DNA of 64,000 bases from Cupriavidus malaysiensis. GTDB lineage: Bacteria; Pseudomonadota; Gammaproteobacteria; Burkholderiales; Burkholderiaceae. The notes beneath the pieces were generated by a model. That model had not been told where the DNA came from, ran no database searches, and saw nothing but the letters and a program-made list of their open reading frames with translations. The DNA is taken from NCBI RefSeq assembly GCF_001854325.1, contig NZ_CP017754.1, forward strand, positions 310,001 to 374,000, given 5' to 3'. The position numbers were made by a program, and so were the translations under genes. Of this stretch, positions 1 through 10,300 are shown piece after piece (the stretch's first letter is position 1; each line of letters starts with the position of its first letter).

Positions 1-1665
1 GCGCAGGCCGCGCCGGCGCGCCATCTCCTTCAGCTGGCCGGTCGGCGCCTGCTGCAGGATGGCTTCGCGCAGATCGTCATCGAGCACCAGCACTTCGGCC
101 AGCGCGCGGCGGCCACGATAGCCGCTGCCGCGGCAATTCGCACAGCCGGACCCCTTCAGCAGCCGGCCGTCCGCCAGTTGTTCGCGCGTGACGCGCGAAT
201 CGTGCAACGATGCCTCGTCCGGCACGAAGGGCGCCGCGCAGTGCGTGCAGATCAAGCGGACCAGGCGCTGGGCCACGATTCCGTTCAGGGCCGTCACGAA
301 GCTGTACGGATCGATCTGCATATGCCGGAAGCGGCTCAGCACGTCGAACACGTTGTTGGCATGGACGGTGGTGTAGACCACGTGCCCGGTCAGCGCCGCC
401 TGAATGGCGATCTCCGCCGTTTCGCGGTCACGGATCTCGCCGACCAGGATCCGGTCCGGGTCGTGCCGCAGGATAGAGCGCAGTCCGCGCGCGAACGTCA
501 GGCCCTTCTTTTCGTTGACCGGAATCTGCAGGATGTCGTCGAGCTGGTACTCGACGGGATCCTCGATCGTGATGATCTTGTCGTCGCCACGCTTGATCTC
601 GGAGAGCGTGGCATACAGCGTGGTCGTCTTGCCGGAGCCGGTGGGGCCGGTGACGAGCAACATCCCGTATGGATGATTGGCGAGGCGGCGCATCACCTCG
701 CGCGTGGGCGTGTCGATCCCGAGCAGGTCCAGATTCAACTGCGCCATATCCGTCGTCAGCGATTGGCGGTCGAGAATGCGCAAGACCGCGTCTTCGCCGA
801 ACAGGCCCGGCATGATCGAGACGCGGAAATCGACCTCGCGCGAGTGGATCGACACGGAAAACCGGCCGTCCTGCGGAATGCGCTGCTCGCCGATGTCCAG
901 TTCGGCCATGACCTTCAGGCGCGAGATGACCTGTTCGGCCACGTCGGCATCGCTCAGCACGCGAGCGGTCGAAATGACGCCATCGATGCGATAGCGGATC
1001 GACAGCCCGCGCAGCGAGTTCTCGAAATGAATATCGGACACCCGGTTGCGGTGCGCGTCGTACAGCGTCGAGTTCACCAGGCGCACGACCTGGCTGTCGT
1101 CGCTGGCGATCGAGGCAAGGGAGATCTCCTGCGCGCCGTTCGCACCGTCGGCGGCATGGTCCAGCCGGATCAACTGGGAGAGCGTCTCCTGGTCGCTGCC
1201 GAAACGGGCCAGCAATGCCTTCAGCTCGAGCGGATGCGCAAAGGCCAGATCGAAATAGCCGGACAGCCGGTAGCTTGCCAGCGAGACCAGGGCGGTATTC
1301 CACGGATCGTCGCAGACCAGGATGCGATGGCTTTCGCCATTACCATCATCATCATCAGCAGCACGATCGCCATCGTGCAGCACCGCGCAATTCTGCTGAA
1401 GGCACTCGGCGTAGCTGAAGCCGGAAAAGTCCGGCGTCATGGCTTCCATCTGCGCGAGCCGCAGCACGGCCATGCGGCTTTCGCCGGCGACCAGCGCCAG
1501 CATGTCGTCGGCCGGCAGGCCGCCGACCTTCTCGAGCGCGCACAGCAAAGGCTCGCCCTCCGTGCGGGCCAGCGACCGGGCCTGGGCGAGCAGGGCGGCG
1601 GTTGGTGTCGGGGGCGTTGGCGTCATTGGCGTCATTGGCGTCGCTGGCCTTCGCGCGCGGCTCAT
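1..1665 (-). CDS. gspE: Type II secretion ATPase GspE (3' end outside window)
   Basis: Cytoplasmic hexameric ATPase that powers pseudopilus assembly in type II secretion. Translating the minus strand from the ATG at 1665 gives about 555 residues open to the window edge, so roughly the last few dozen residues are missing. Visible are the Walker A motif GPTGSGKTT near residue 340, a following Asp/His-box region (IEDPVEYQ, VGEIRDRETA), and the four-cysteine zinc element (CTHC about 30 residues before CANC) typical of GspE/PilB ATPases. The start overlaps the gspF stop in an ATGA arrangement, so the two are translationally coupled. The N-terminal 20 residues are a Thr/Pro-rich stretch made from a short tandem repeat (ACGCCAATG). 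The function is firm. Whether this is the organism's main T2SS or a second, dedicated one cannot be told here. Confidence 0.93.
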   Translation of the reverse strand, partial: MSRARRPATPMTPMTPTPPTPTAALLAQARSLARTEGEPLLCALEKVGGLPADDMLALVAGESRMAVLRLAQMEAMTPDFSGFSYAECLQQNCAVLHDGDRAADDDDGNGESHRILVCDDPWNTALVSLASYRLSGYFDLAFAHPLELKALLARFGSDQETLSQLIRLDHAADGANGAQEISLASIASDDSQVVRLVNSTLYDAHRNRVSDIHFENSLRGLSIRYRIDGVISTARVLSDADVAEQVISRLKVMAELDIGEQRIPQDGRFSVSIHSREVDFRVSIMPGLFGEDAVLRILDRQSLTTDMAQLNLDLLGIDTPTREVMRRLANHPYGMLLVTGPTGSGKTTTLYATLSEIKRGDDKIITIEDPVEYQLDDILQIPVNEKKGLTFARGLRSILRHDPDRILVGEIRDRETAEIAIQAALTGHVVYTTVHANNVFDVLSRFRHMQIDPYSFVTALNGIVAQRLVRLICTHCAAPFVPDEASLHDSRVTREQLADGRLLKGSGCANCRGSGYRGRRALAEVLVLDDDLREAILQQAPTGQLKEMARRRGLR

Positions 1666-2918
1666 TGCAGGTTCCCCGCCAGGTCGAACACCGGCAGATA
1701 GAGCAGCACAACAATCGTGCCGATTCCCAACCCCATCACCAGCATCAGGAGCGGCTCCACCAGCCGGGCGAATCGCTCGATCCACTGCGTGATCTCCCGT
1801 TCATGGAACATCGCGGCCTGTTCGAGCATGCCGGCGATCTGGCCGTTGCGCTCACCTGCGCGCAGCAGGCGCAGCGCAACAGTGGTCATCAGCTGTTCCT
1901 GCGCCAGGCTTTCACTCACCTTCCTGCCCTGCGCGATGCGGGCCATCGCGCGCGTCAATCCATCCTGAAGCGGCAGCGGCAGCAGTTCCCGCGTCATGTC
2001 GAGCGACGGCAGCAGGGCGACACCGCCCTGCTGCAGCATGCCGAGCGAACGATAGAAGCGGGCAAGCTGCATGAGCGTCAGCGTCGCGCCGATCCAGCCG
2101 ATCCGCGCGAACAGCGCCAGGCATCGTTGTTGCACGGCGGGGCGTACCAGCAAGGACGCCGCCGCCACGAGCAGGCCGAGCAGGCAGCCGAGGGAGGCGA
2201 GCGTATGGTCGCTGACAAAGAGCCCGATCTTCAGCAGCCACGCGGAGAGCACAGGCAGATCGGTCGGCGTCATCCCTTCGTAGACATGGGCGAAGCGCGG
2301 CGCGAGAAACCAGACCAGGAAGAAGGCGACGATGGTGCCTGTCAGCATCAGCAGCGCGGGATAGAGCGAGGCGGAAATCAGCTTCTGCCGGACGACGCTG
2401 ACCTGCGCGTGGTACTGCAGGTAGCGCTCCAGCGCCTCCGCCATGCTGCCCGTCTGCTCGCTGGCGGCAATCATGGCAATGAACAGCGGGGAAAAGCACG
2501 CCGGATGCATGGCCAGGGCGGTCGAAAAAGACTTGCCCTCCTGCATCAGGCGCACGAGGTCGGGCAGCACATAGTGGCCCTGTTCTTCCGCGGCCGAGGC
2601 GTGCTGGTGGCGCCAGCGTTCATCCAGCGTCTCCAGCGCTTCGGTCAGGGACAGCCCCGCGCGCAGCAGCGCCAGCAGTTCATGGACGAACAGAGACAGG
2701 TCGAAGCGCTTGCCGCGCAAGAGGTCACGCAGGGAGGTGCGCGAGAGCGCGGCGCCCGCTTCACCGGACCGCGCGGCGCTGACGTCGACAATCTGCACGC
2801 CGGCCTGACCGGCGCGGCGCACGGCCTCCTGTTGCGCGTCGTGTCGATTGGCAGCCTGCAGATCGAACTGCTGCAATTGGCCACGTGCGTTCAAACCAAG
2901 CAATACGAATTTCGGCAC
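1662..2918 (-). CDS. gspF: Type II secretion inner-membrane protein GspF
   Basis: Polytopic platform protein of the type II secretion machinery, which couples GspE to the pseudopilins. The 418-residue product has the family's duplicated layout: two T2SSF cytoplasmic domains (about residues 75-195 and 270-390), each followed by hydrophobic segments, with a C-terminal membrane helix near MLVMGLGIGTIVVLLYLP. The length is normal for GspF. The start is a GTG at 2918 with only a weak ribosome site, 47 bases after the gspG stop. The stop overlaps the gspE start by four bases. The order G-F-E is unlike the common gsp operon order (C-D-E-F-G), which suggests a reduced or rearranged cluster. Confidence 0.92.
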   Translation of the reverse strand: MPKFVLLGLNARGQLQQFDLQAANRHDAQQEAVRRAGQAGVQIVDVSAARSGEAGAALSRTSLRDLLRGKRFDLSLFVHELLALLRAGLSLTEALETLDERWRHQHASAAEEQGHYVLPDLVRLMQEGKSFSTALAMHPACFSPLFIAMIAASEQTGSMAEALERYLQYHAQVSVVRQKLISASLYPALLMLTGTIVAFFLVWFLAPRFAHVYEGMTPTDLPVLSAWLLKIGLFVSDHTLASLGCLLGLLVAAASLLVRPAVQQRCLALFARIGWIGATLTLMQLARFYRSLGMLQQGGVALLPSLDMTRELLPLPLQDGLTRAMARIAQGRKVSESLAQEQLMTTVALRLLRAGERNGQIAGMLEQAAMFHEREITQWIERFARLVEPLLMLVMGLGIGTIVVLLYLPVFDLAGNLQ

Positions 2919-2965
2919 AGTGCAGGGCGCCCCGTCGAGACAAGCGTCTGGAGAAAACGGCGGAC

Positions 2966-3484
2966 TCAGTTGCGGATCCGCGGCGAGGCCGGTGCGTTCC
3001 GGCCCGGACCGTCCGACACGATGTCGTAATCACCACCGTGTGCCCCAGGGAAGGTGTAGCGGTACGGCTTGCCCCAGGGATCATCCGGGACGGCCTTCTT
3101 CAGGTAGGGACCGCTCCAGCCGGGCGTGCCGTCGGCCGGCGGCGTGGTCAGCAAGGCGAGCCCTTCCTGGGTGGTCGGGTAACGGCCGATGTCGAGCCTG
3201 AGCTGGTCCACGGCCTTGCTCAGCACATCGATCTGCGCCTTCGCCGTTGTTTCCTTGGATTTATCGACATTGGCAAAGAGCCGCGGACCGACGATGCCCG
3301 CGAGCAGGCCGATGATGACCAGTACCACCAGAAGCTCGAGCAAGGTAAAGCCGGCATGGCGCCCGATCGGCACGGCTTTGTCTTTCGGGAAGCGTTGGAT
3401 GGCTGACAGGGGGCCGACAGTCAGGGGGCCGACAGTCGTCGCCAAGGTTCGACAGGCTTGTTCATGTATCGCACGGCGCATCAT
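2966..3484 (-). CDS. gspG: Major pseudopilin GspG
   Basis: Major pseudopilin of type II secretion, processed by the prepilin peptidase and assembled into the periplasmic pseudopilus. The prepilin motif is G-FTLLELLVVLVIIGLLAGIV, followed by the GspG body with its typical DPWG-PY and calcium-site region (YDIVSDGPGR). The ATG at 3484 has a good Shine-Dalgarno (AAGGG, 7-base spacing) but implies a 45-residue leader. A GTG at 3373 would give the usual leader MPIGRHAG, but has almost no ribosome site. The extra leader contains a 15-bp tandem duplication (3407-3436) that encodes two VGPL units. The start is therefore uncertain, although the function is not. First gene of the leftward gspGFE unit. 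Confidence 0.9.
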   Translation of the reverse strand: MMRRAIHEQACRTLATTVGPLTVGPLSAIQRFPKDKAVPIGRHAGFTLLELLVVLVIIGLLAGIVGPRLFANVDKSKETTAKAQIDVLSKAVDQLRLDIGRYPTTQEGLALLTTPPADGTPGWSGPYLKKAVPDDPWGKPYRYTFPGAHGGDYDIVSDGPGRNAPASPRIRN

Positions 3485-3829
3485 GTAAAGCCCTTTTGGC
3501 GATTTCTATGGTGTTCGAGACGCATGCATGATGTCTCGCCAGAAAAAATGTCGGCACACTCGACATGTCGGCAAGCATGGTTCCACGAATTGTGCGGTAA
3601 CTAGAATCAGCAAATTCCCAAGGGTGGCGCGGAAAAATAAGATTAAAGACAAACCATTGAACTGCCGCCGATTTCTGGATTGAAAGACAGGTGATCGTTT
3701 GATAGCCTCCGCGCAGCGTCGCAATGTATGGATCACAGCAGTCATCGTAGGTGACTGCAGGCAATCGAAGGTAATTGCAGGCTGAGCAGCAATCCAACGC
3801 AAGAAGTAAAAGAAAAAGGACGTATTGCC
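3485..3829. other. Divergent intergenic region between gspG and the YD-repeat genes
   Basis: About 345 bases, noticeably AT-richer than the surroundings, from which both transcription units must start. Near 3755-3795 there are short imperfect repeats (CAGGCAATCGAAGG / GCAGGCTGAGCAGCAATC). A 129-codon leftward reading frame crosses it, but its composition (Cys-rich, no ribosome site, overlap with the gspG start) argues against a gene. I see no convincing -35/-10 pair. Confidence 0.5.
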
Positions 3830-4126
3830 ATGCAGGGATTTGTCGAATCATCGAGGGGCCAATCGATCAAGCAGTCCGGTGCATTTCAGGTCGGCATGCC
3901 GCAAGCCAGACGCTTCCGTCTGCGCTTCGCATTGAGCGCCGCCGCCGGCGCTGCCCTCTTCGCTCTCTCGCCATTGGCCCATTCGGCCAGCACGGTCGAA
4001 TACACGTATGACTCGCTGGGGCGCGTGACCAGGATCGTCTACAGCGACGGGGCCAGGAAGACGACCGTCACCTATAGCTACGACGCGACGGGCAACCGGA
4101 CCAGCGTCGTCAGCACCAGCCCGTAA
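3830..4126 (+). CDS. Small exported YD-repeat protein
   Basis: A 98-residue protein preceded by AAAAAGGA at a good distance. A basic N-region is followed by a hydrophobic core (LRFALSAAAGAALFAL) and a Sec-type cleavage site at AHSA-S, near residue 52. The mature part is only about 46 residues and holds one to two YD/Rhs repeats (EYTYDSLGRVTRI, YSYDATGNRTSV). It ends 207 bases before the large Rhs gene and faces the same way, so the two may be co-transcribed. Free-standing mini YD proteins have no defined role that I know of. It could be a chaperone or partner of the large Rhs protein, or a remnant of an older Rhs gene that kept its export signal. The gene call is supported by the ribosome site and signal peptide; the role is unknown. 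Confidence 0.7.
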   Translation: MQGFVESSRGQSIKQSGAFQVGMPQARRFRLRFALSAAAGAALFALSPLAHSASTVEYTYDSLGRVTRIVYSDGARKTTVTYSYDATGNRTSVVSTSP

Positions 4127-4333
4127 CCGATTTTTTCCGCACTCGCCGCGCACGGAAACGCTTCGCAGCACGCGTGACGGCCCATCCGTATTGACGGGCG
4201 GGCTCGCGCACCCAGTCTGATCGAGCGGTCCTTGTCGACCAACGCCCTTGTCGTTTCGCGACAGGGGCGGGGTAGCGTGCGCGCCGGATTTTCACATCGC
4301 TTAAGACCCATCCCTATCTCCGAGGAACCTTCG

Positions 4334-7300
4334 ATGATTGACGATGTACTCCGAGGCAAGCGGGCCGTGCCGCAAGGCGGTGCCGATCGCGCATCCCGAT
4401 CCGGCTGTGCAAAGGTGCTGACGGCGCTGGCCGGCGCGCTGACGCTGTATCTCGGCGCTGCCGAAGCCGGCAACGTCCAATTTTCCACCACGCTCCCCGC
4501 GGTGGCGGAGCCGGCGCCTGCGACCGCTGCGAGCGCCGCTCAGGAAGCACCGATTCGCCGTGGCCGCGAGGCGTCCCCGCAAGGCGGGATGCGCCGGCTG
4601 ATACTGGGCCAGGAGTTCGCGCCCCAGCCGAATACGCTCAGGGCGCTGCTGCCGCCGGTGAGCGCCGAGGTGGCCAGCGCTCACGATGCCAAGGTCGCGG
4701 CGACGTTGCCGGCGAACCTCAATGCGGGCGGTGCAATCGAAACGTTGCCGAGGCTCAACCTGAAACGCAGCAGGGCCGCCGCAAGCGGCAGCGACAACGT
4801 CAACCTGCAGAACTTCGCCGAGCCGAAGGAGACAGGGCGCAGCACGCGGTCGGTCGTTACCCGCGCGGCCAGCGACGACAACGTCGTGGCCCACATCGCG
4901 CCGGCCGGACCGGCATCGCTCGATGAGCTCGCGCGCGCGCTCCGCAATCATCCGGATCTGATCTACCAGTACGTCCGCAACAATATCGAGCTCGATCCGG
5001 TGCGCGGCATCCACAAGGGTGCACTGGGCGCGGTGCTCGACAACTACGGCAGCCCGGCCGACCAGGCGCAGCTGATGGCGTCGCTGCTGCGCATCTCCGG
5101 CTACGACACGCGCATCGTGCGCGGTGCGATCAAGCTCAACGCCCAGCAGTTCGCGGACTGGTTCGGGGTGCCGACCGGCAATGTCTGCGCGGTCGTGAGC
5201 CTGATGGCGCAGACGCAGATTCCGATCTACGACATCAGCGCCACGCAAACAGGTTCTTGCCCCGGAATGAATGCGCCGCTGACCAGCATTTCGATCGAGC
5301 ACGTCTGGGTCAAGGCCAATATCGGCGGCACGTGGTACACGTTCGATCCAAGCTACAAGCCGCACGTTGTCAAGCAAGGTATCGATCTGAACGCGGCAGC
5401 GGGCTACAACGCGGCGGCCTTCCTGCAGAACGCCAAGTCCGGCGCAACGATCACGCCGGACCTGGTCCGCGGCCTGAATCGCGACAACATCCGCGCGGAT
5501 CTCTCGCGCGTGTCGATGAACCTGGCCGACTGGATCCGCAAGAACAAGCCGACCGCGACGCTGAGCGACATCATCGGCGGCAAGTCCATCGTTCCGTTCT
5601 ATGCGGGCGCGCTGCGGCAGACCCGGAACCCGCTGGCCGATACGAGCCGGAGTCAGGACGAATGGACCGAGATCCCGGCGGCGTTCAAGCCGACGGTGCG
5701 CGTGCTGTACCAGGGCATCGACCAGACCTTCACCTCCGATGCGATCTACGGCAAGCGGCTGACGATCACTTACAACGCCTCGAACCAACCGGTGCTCAGG
5801 CTCGATGGCCAGGCCATCGGCGCCCCCGGGAGCCCGGTGGCGCCGGGCACGGACAGCACCGTGACCTTCGTCGTCTGGCACAACGCCTATCCCAACGAAC
5901 GCGCGGACCATGCGTTCGAACAGCGCATCAAGGGTGGCGGCACCTATCTGATCGTGAACGGCTGGGGGCCGACCGGACGGGGACTGTCGCAGTACTACCT
6001 GAAGAACCTGGAAGAACTCAGGGCGGCGGGCCATGCCGATACGAGCGAGGCCATGCTCGGTGCGAGCCTGGGCGTGATGGGCTCACAGTGGATCTCGCAG
6101 ACGACGAACAGCGCCTCGATCACGGACCGCCTTGCCAATGCCTACACGGTGCAACAGCACCAGGTGGGTATCGCGGGCTATACCGAGGGCCCCTATGTCG
6201 ACCTGCCGAGCAATATGAGCTCACCGGTGCAGATGACCGGTGATGCCAATCTCGAGCGAGCGGCGTTCGACAGCAACGGGATGCACTTGTCGATCCTCGA
6301 ATCGACCGCGGTCAACCAGACCTCGGGCGTCCCGGCCGTCTCGACCGTGAAGCTGCTGGACCAGGCCATGAGCCAGGGACAGACGATCTACAAGGCCACC
6401 AGCGGGAACTTCGCCAGCGTTCAGCGTTCGCTCGCGAACTGCCAGGCGCATCTGGGCAATTTCCAGGGTTACCTGAACCAGGGCTTTCAGCTGCTGATAC
6501 CCGCCAACTGCCAGTTGGCCGAGAACCGCTGGAAAGGGGCGGGCTACTTCGTGCGCGGCTTGGGGAAAGCGCGGCTGCTGGGGTCGACGATCGCCGGCGG
6601 GTACTCGGGCGGGTACTTCACCAAGCCAGTGCCGGCGCCGACCTACAACTTCAACACGATCAGCACTTCGAAGGCGCCGCTCAACCAGATCGAATATTTC
6701 GGACCCGGGAGTTCGCTCGGCGATCCCATCGATATGGTGCACGGGAGTTTCCTGTACGAGCATCAGGATCTCAAGACCGGCTATGGCGACGGAACCGGCA
6801 CGCTGACATTCCAGCGCTTCTACAGCAGTGGGATGGGCGGGCAGACAGGGCCGCTCGGCAGAGGGTGGACGCACAACTACGACATGAGCATCCGGACAGC
6901 GTCCGATGGCTTCCTCGGCATGGGCGACCGGCTCGCGCTCGATGCGGTCGGCACGATCGTGGAGCACAGGGCGTCGCTGGATCTGCTGAACGATGCGGCG
7001 TCACCGGCGGACAAGTTCCTTGCTGCTGTGATCGCGCAACGCTGGTTTGGTGATCAGCTGGTCGACAACACGAAGATCGTCAAGCGCGGCCTGAATAGTG
7101 ACGTGTTCGTGCGCCTGCCGGGTCAGACCGGTGGCGGCGCCTATAGCTCTCCGCCCGGGAAGGCGGCCTACCTGCTCGAGAACAGCAACGGATGGGTCCT
7201 CAAGACCTACGCCAAGGAAGGGGCGGGGACGCATGTATTCGATAAGGGCAGCGGGAGGATCAGGCAATTCGTCGATATCAGCGGCGAGACCATCACGTTC

Positions 7301-10300
7301 ACCTGGAATGGAGACCGGCTTTTCCGTGTCGAGAACAGCGCCGGCCGGAAATTGACGTTCTATTACAACTCGAACGGGCGCCTCGGGAACGTTTTCGGCT
7401 TCATGAAGATGACGCAGTACGCGTACGATGGCAACGACAACCTGATCAGTGCGGCCCTCCCAGGTGGTTCCACGCGTTTCGAATATGACAAGCCCGGCCG
7501 GATGACAAAGTTCTTCGAACCGAGTTTTCCGACGGTACCGGTCGTGACCAATGTCTACGACACCCTCGGGCGGGTGCGTACCCAGACCAGTGCCGCAGGC
7601 AATCTGTTCCAGTACTACTTTGCCGGATCCCGTACGGAGGAAGTCGGCCCCGGCGGTACGGCGCGCACCTTCTATATCGACGGCGAAGGGAATCAACTGC
7701 AGATCGGAGATCCGGTCGGCAACTGGACGCTGAAGGACTACGATGGGCAAAGCCGCGTGGTACGCGAAACCAGGCCGGAAGGAAACCGCACCGAGTACGC
7801 GTACGACGACCGAAGCTGCGCGCTCGCCAATGGTAGCTGCACGCACAACGTGGCAACGGTCTCGCGCATCCCGCGTGCCGGCTCTGGCGATCCGGTGCTG
7901 ACGCAGAAATTCACATATGAGCCGAGCTTTGGCCTGCCATTGTCGTCGACCGATGCGCGAGGCCTGACGACATCGTATGAATACCGGGTGCCGAGCTACG
8001 GCATTCAGTTGGCGAAGATCACCCGTCCTTCCGTAGGCGGCATGGCTCCCGTGACGGAAACGGTCTACGAAGAAGTCACCCCTGCAGGGAAAGGAAGCTA
8101 TCTGCGCCCGATTCGCGTGACGGAGAAGATCGATGGCACGCGCAGCGTGTCGACCACCATCAGCTACGCAGCGGATGGAACGCCTGCGGTCACGACTCAG
8201 GACGCGGATGGACAGAAGATCAAGACCGTTACCACCTTTGACAACGAGGGCCGGCTGATTTCGAGTCAACGCGATGGCATGCCGCTGATCACGTACCGCT
8301 ACGACAGTGGCGACAACGTCATCAACACGAATGCCAATCTGCTTGGTTCAACGGAATCCATGATCTACGACGAGAGCAATCGAGAAGTTCGTCGCATTAC
8401 ATACGGCAACGGCGGTGCGCTGGTGACGTGCAAGCGCTACAACGCGATGGGCGATGTGGTGCGCTCCTGGGGGCCGGCGCCGCCACCTGCCGGTACGCTG
8501 TATTGTCCCGCCGAGGCCGCACCGACACCGATCACCGATACGGCGTACGACGACCACCACCGGCCGGTTCGCGTCACGCAGTTCCTGCCCGCAGCCGATG
8601 GCGGCAATCGGGTCACGGAGACCGTCTACAACGCCGACGACAGCGTCAAGAGCGTGCGCAAGGCCGTGGGCACGGGTCTGCAGCAGAACTATGTGAGCTA
8701 CGTCTACAACCCGAACGGCACGGTCGCGCTGACGACCGATGCGAAGGGCAATACGACCGTCAACCTGTACGACGGACACGACCGCCTCTATCGCACGCAC
8801 TATCCGCTGGATGGCTCGCCGGGCTTTGGCGATGTGAACAACTACGAGCAGTACGCCTGGGATGCCAACAGCAACCTGATCGCACTGCGCAAACGTGATG
8901 GCCAGACCGTAACGCAGACCTTCGACGCCTTGAACCGCCTGAGCTCGCGCGCCTTTCCGGGGGGCGCGGGCAACGTGCAATACAGCTACGACCTGCGTGG
9001 CCTGAAAACCGCATCGCAGTTCAGCAACGGCAGCCACACGATCACCAACGCCTACAACGCGCTGGGGCAACTGACGCAGACCAGTGCCGGCGGGCGGACG
9101 CTGCGTTACAGCTATGACGCCACCGGCAACATGATCGACGTTGCCTGGCCGGACGGCTTCCATGTGTCGACCACGTACGACAACATTGGCCGCCCGGCGC
9201 AGCTGCTGGAGAACGGCACGGTGAGCCTGGCGAAGTACAGCTACGACCAGCTCAACCGCCGAACGCAAGTAGAGCTGGGCAACGGCACGCGCACTGAGCT
9301 GACCTACGACAACCAGGGCTGGCTGTCAGCCAAGAACCACCGGTTCACCAGCCGCACCGAAGACTGGATCGCGAACTTCACGCGCAACCAGCTGGGAGAC
9401 ATCACGCGCTTGAGCGTAACGAACGACCGGTACGGCTGGAAGCCATCGGCAGGAACCAGCACCTACACGGCCAACGGACTGAACCAGTACCGCACGGCCG
9501 GCGGCAAGGCGGTGACGTATGACCGCAACGGCAACCTGACCGGCGACGGCACCTGGACGTACGCGTACGACCTGGACAACCGCCTGCGGACGGCCACGCG
9601 CGCGGGCACGAGCGCCACGCTGGACTACGACCCGGAAGGCCGGATGATCCGCACCACGATCAACGGCACGGCGACGACGCTGCTGTACAACGGGCAGGAT
9701 CTGGCTGCGGAGTACAACGCCGCCGGCGCGGTGGTCCGCCGCTATGTGTTCGGCCCGGGCATCGACGAGCCGCTGGTGCAGTACGAAGGCCCGGGCACAG
9801 CCTCCAAGAGCTGGCTGTACGCAAACCAGCAGGGCAGCATCGTGGCGCTGGCAAACAGCAGCGGCGCGACGACGAGCAGCCAGGCGTACGGGCCGTTCGG
9901 GGAGACGGAGGGCACGCCGGCATCGCGGTTTGGCTATACGGGGCAGCAGTACCTGGCGCCGCTCGGGTTGTACTATTACAAGGCGCGGATGTATTCGCCG
10001 GTGCTGGGGCGTTTCCTGCAGACGGATCCGATCGGGTACAAGGATGACCTGAATTGGTATGCGTATGTGGGGAACAACCCCATCAACGCCACCGATCCGA
10101 GCGGGTTAGCGGCGCTGTGCTCGACGAACAACCTGATGGGTGTGGAGTCGAAGGTCCAGCCGATCCCGACGCCGGCTGCGATAACGAACAGCTGGTCGCA
10201 TCAGCAGTCAGCCAACTTGTCCGACGCCTTGTCTCAGGGGGTGGTCGGGCCGGGGATTGGGGCGGGGGTTGTTAAGGGGATTGGGGCAGCGGCAAAGGCA

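Noticed and set aside
3462..3851. 129-codon leftward ORF (Cys-rich)
   Set aside because: Overlaps the gspG start and the small YD gene start, has no ribosome site, and its composition matches non-coding AT-rich DNA.
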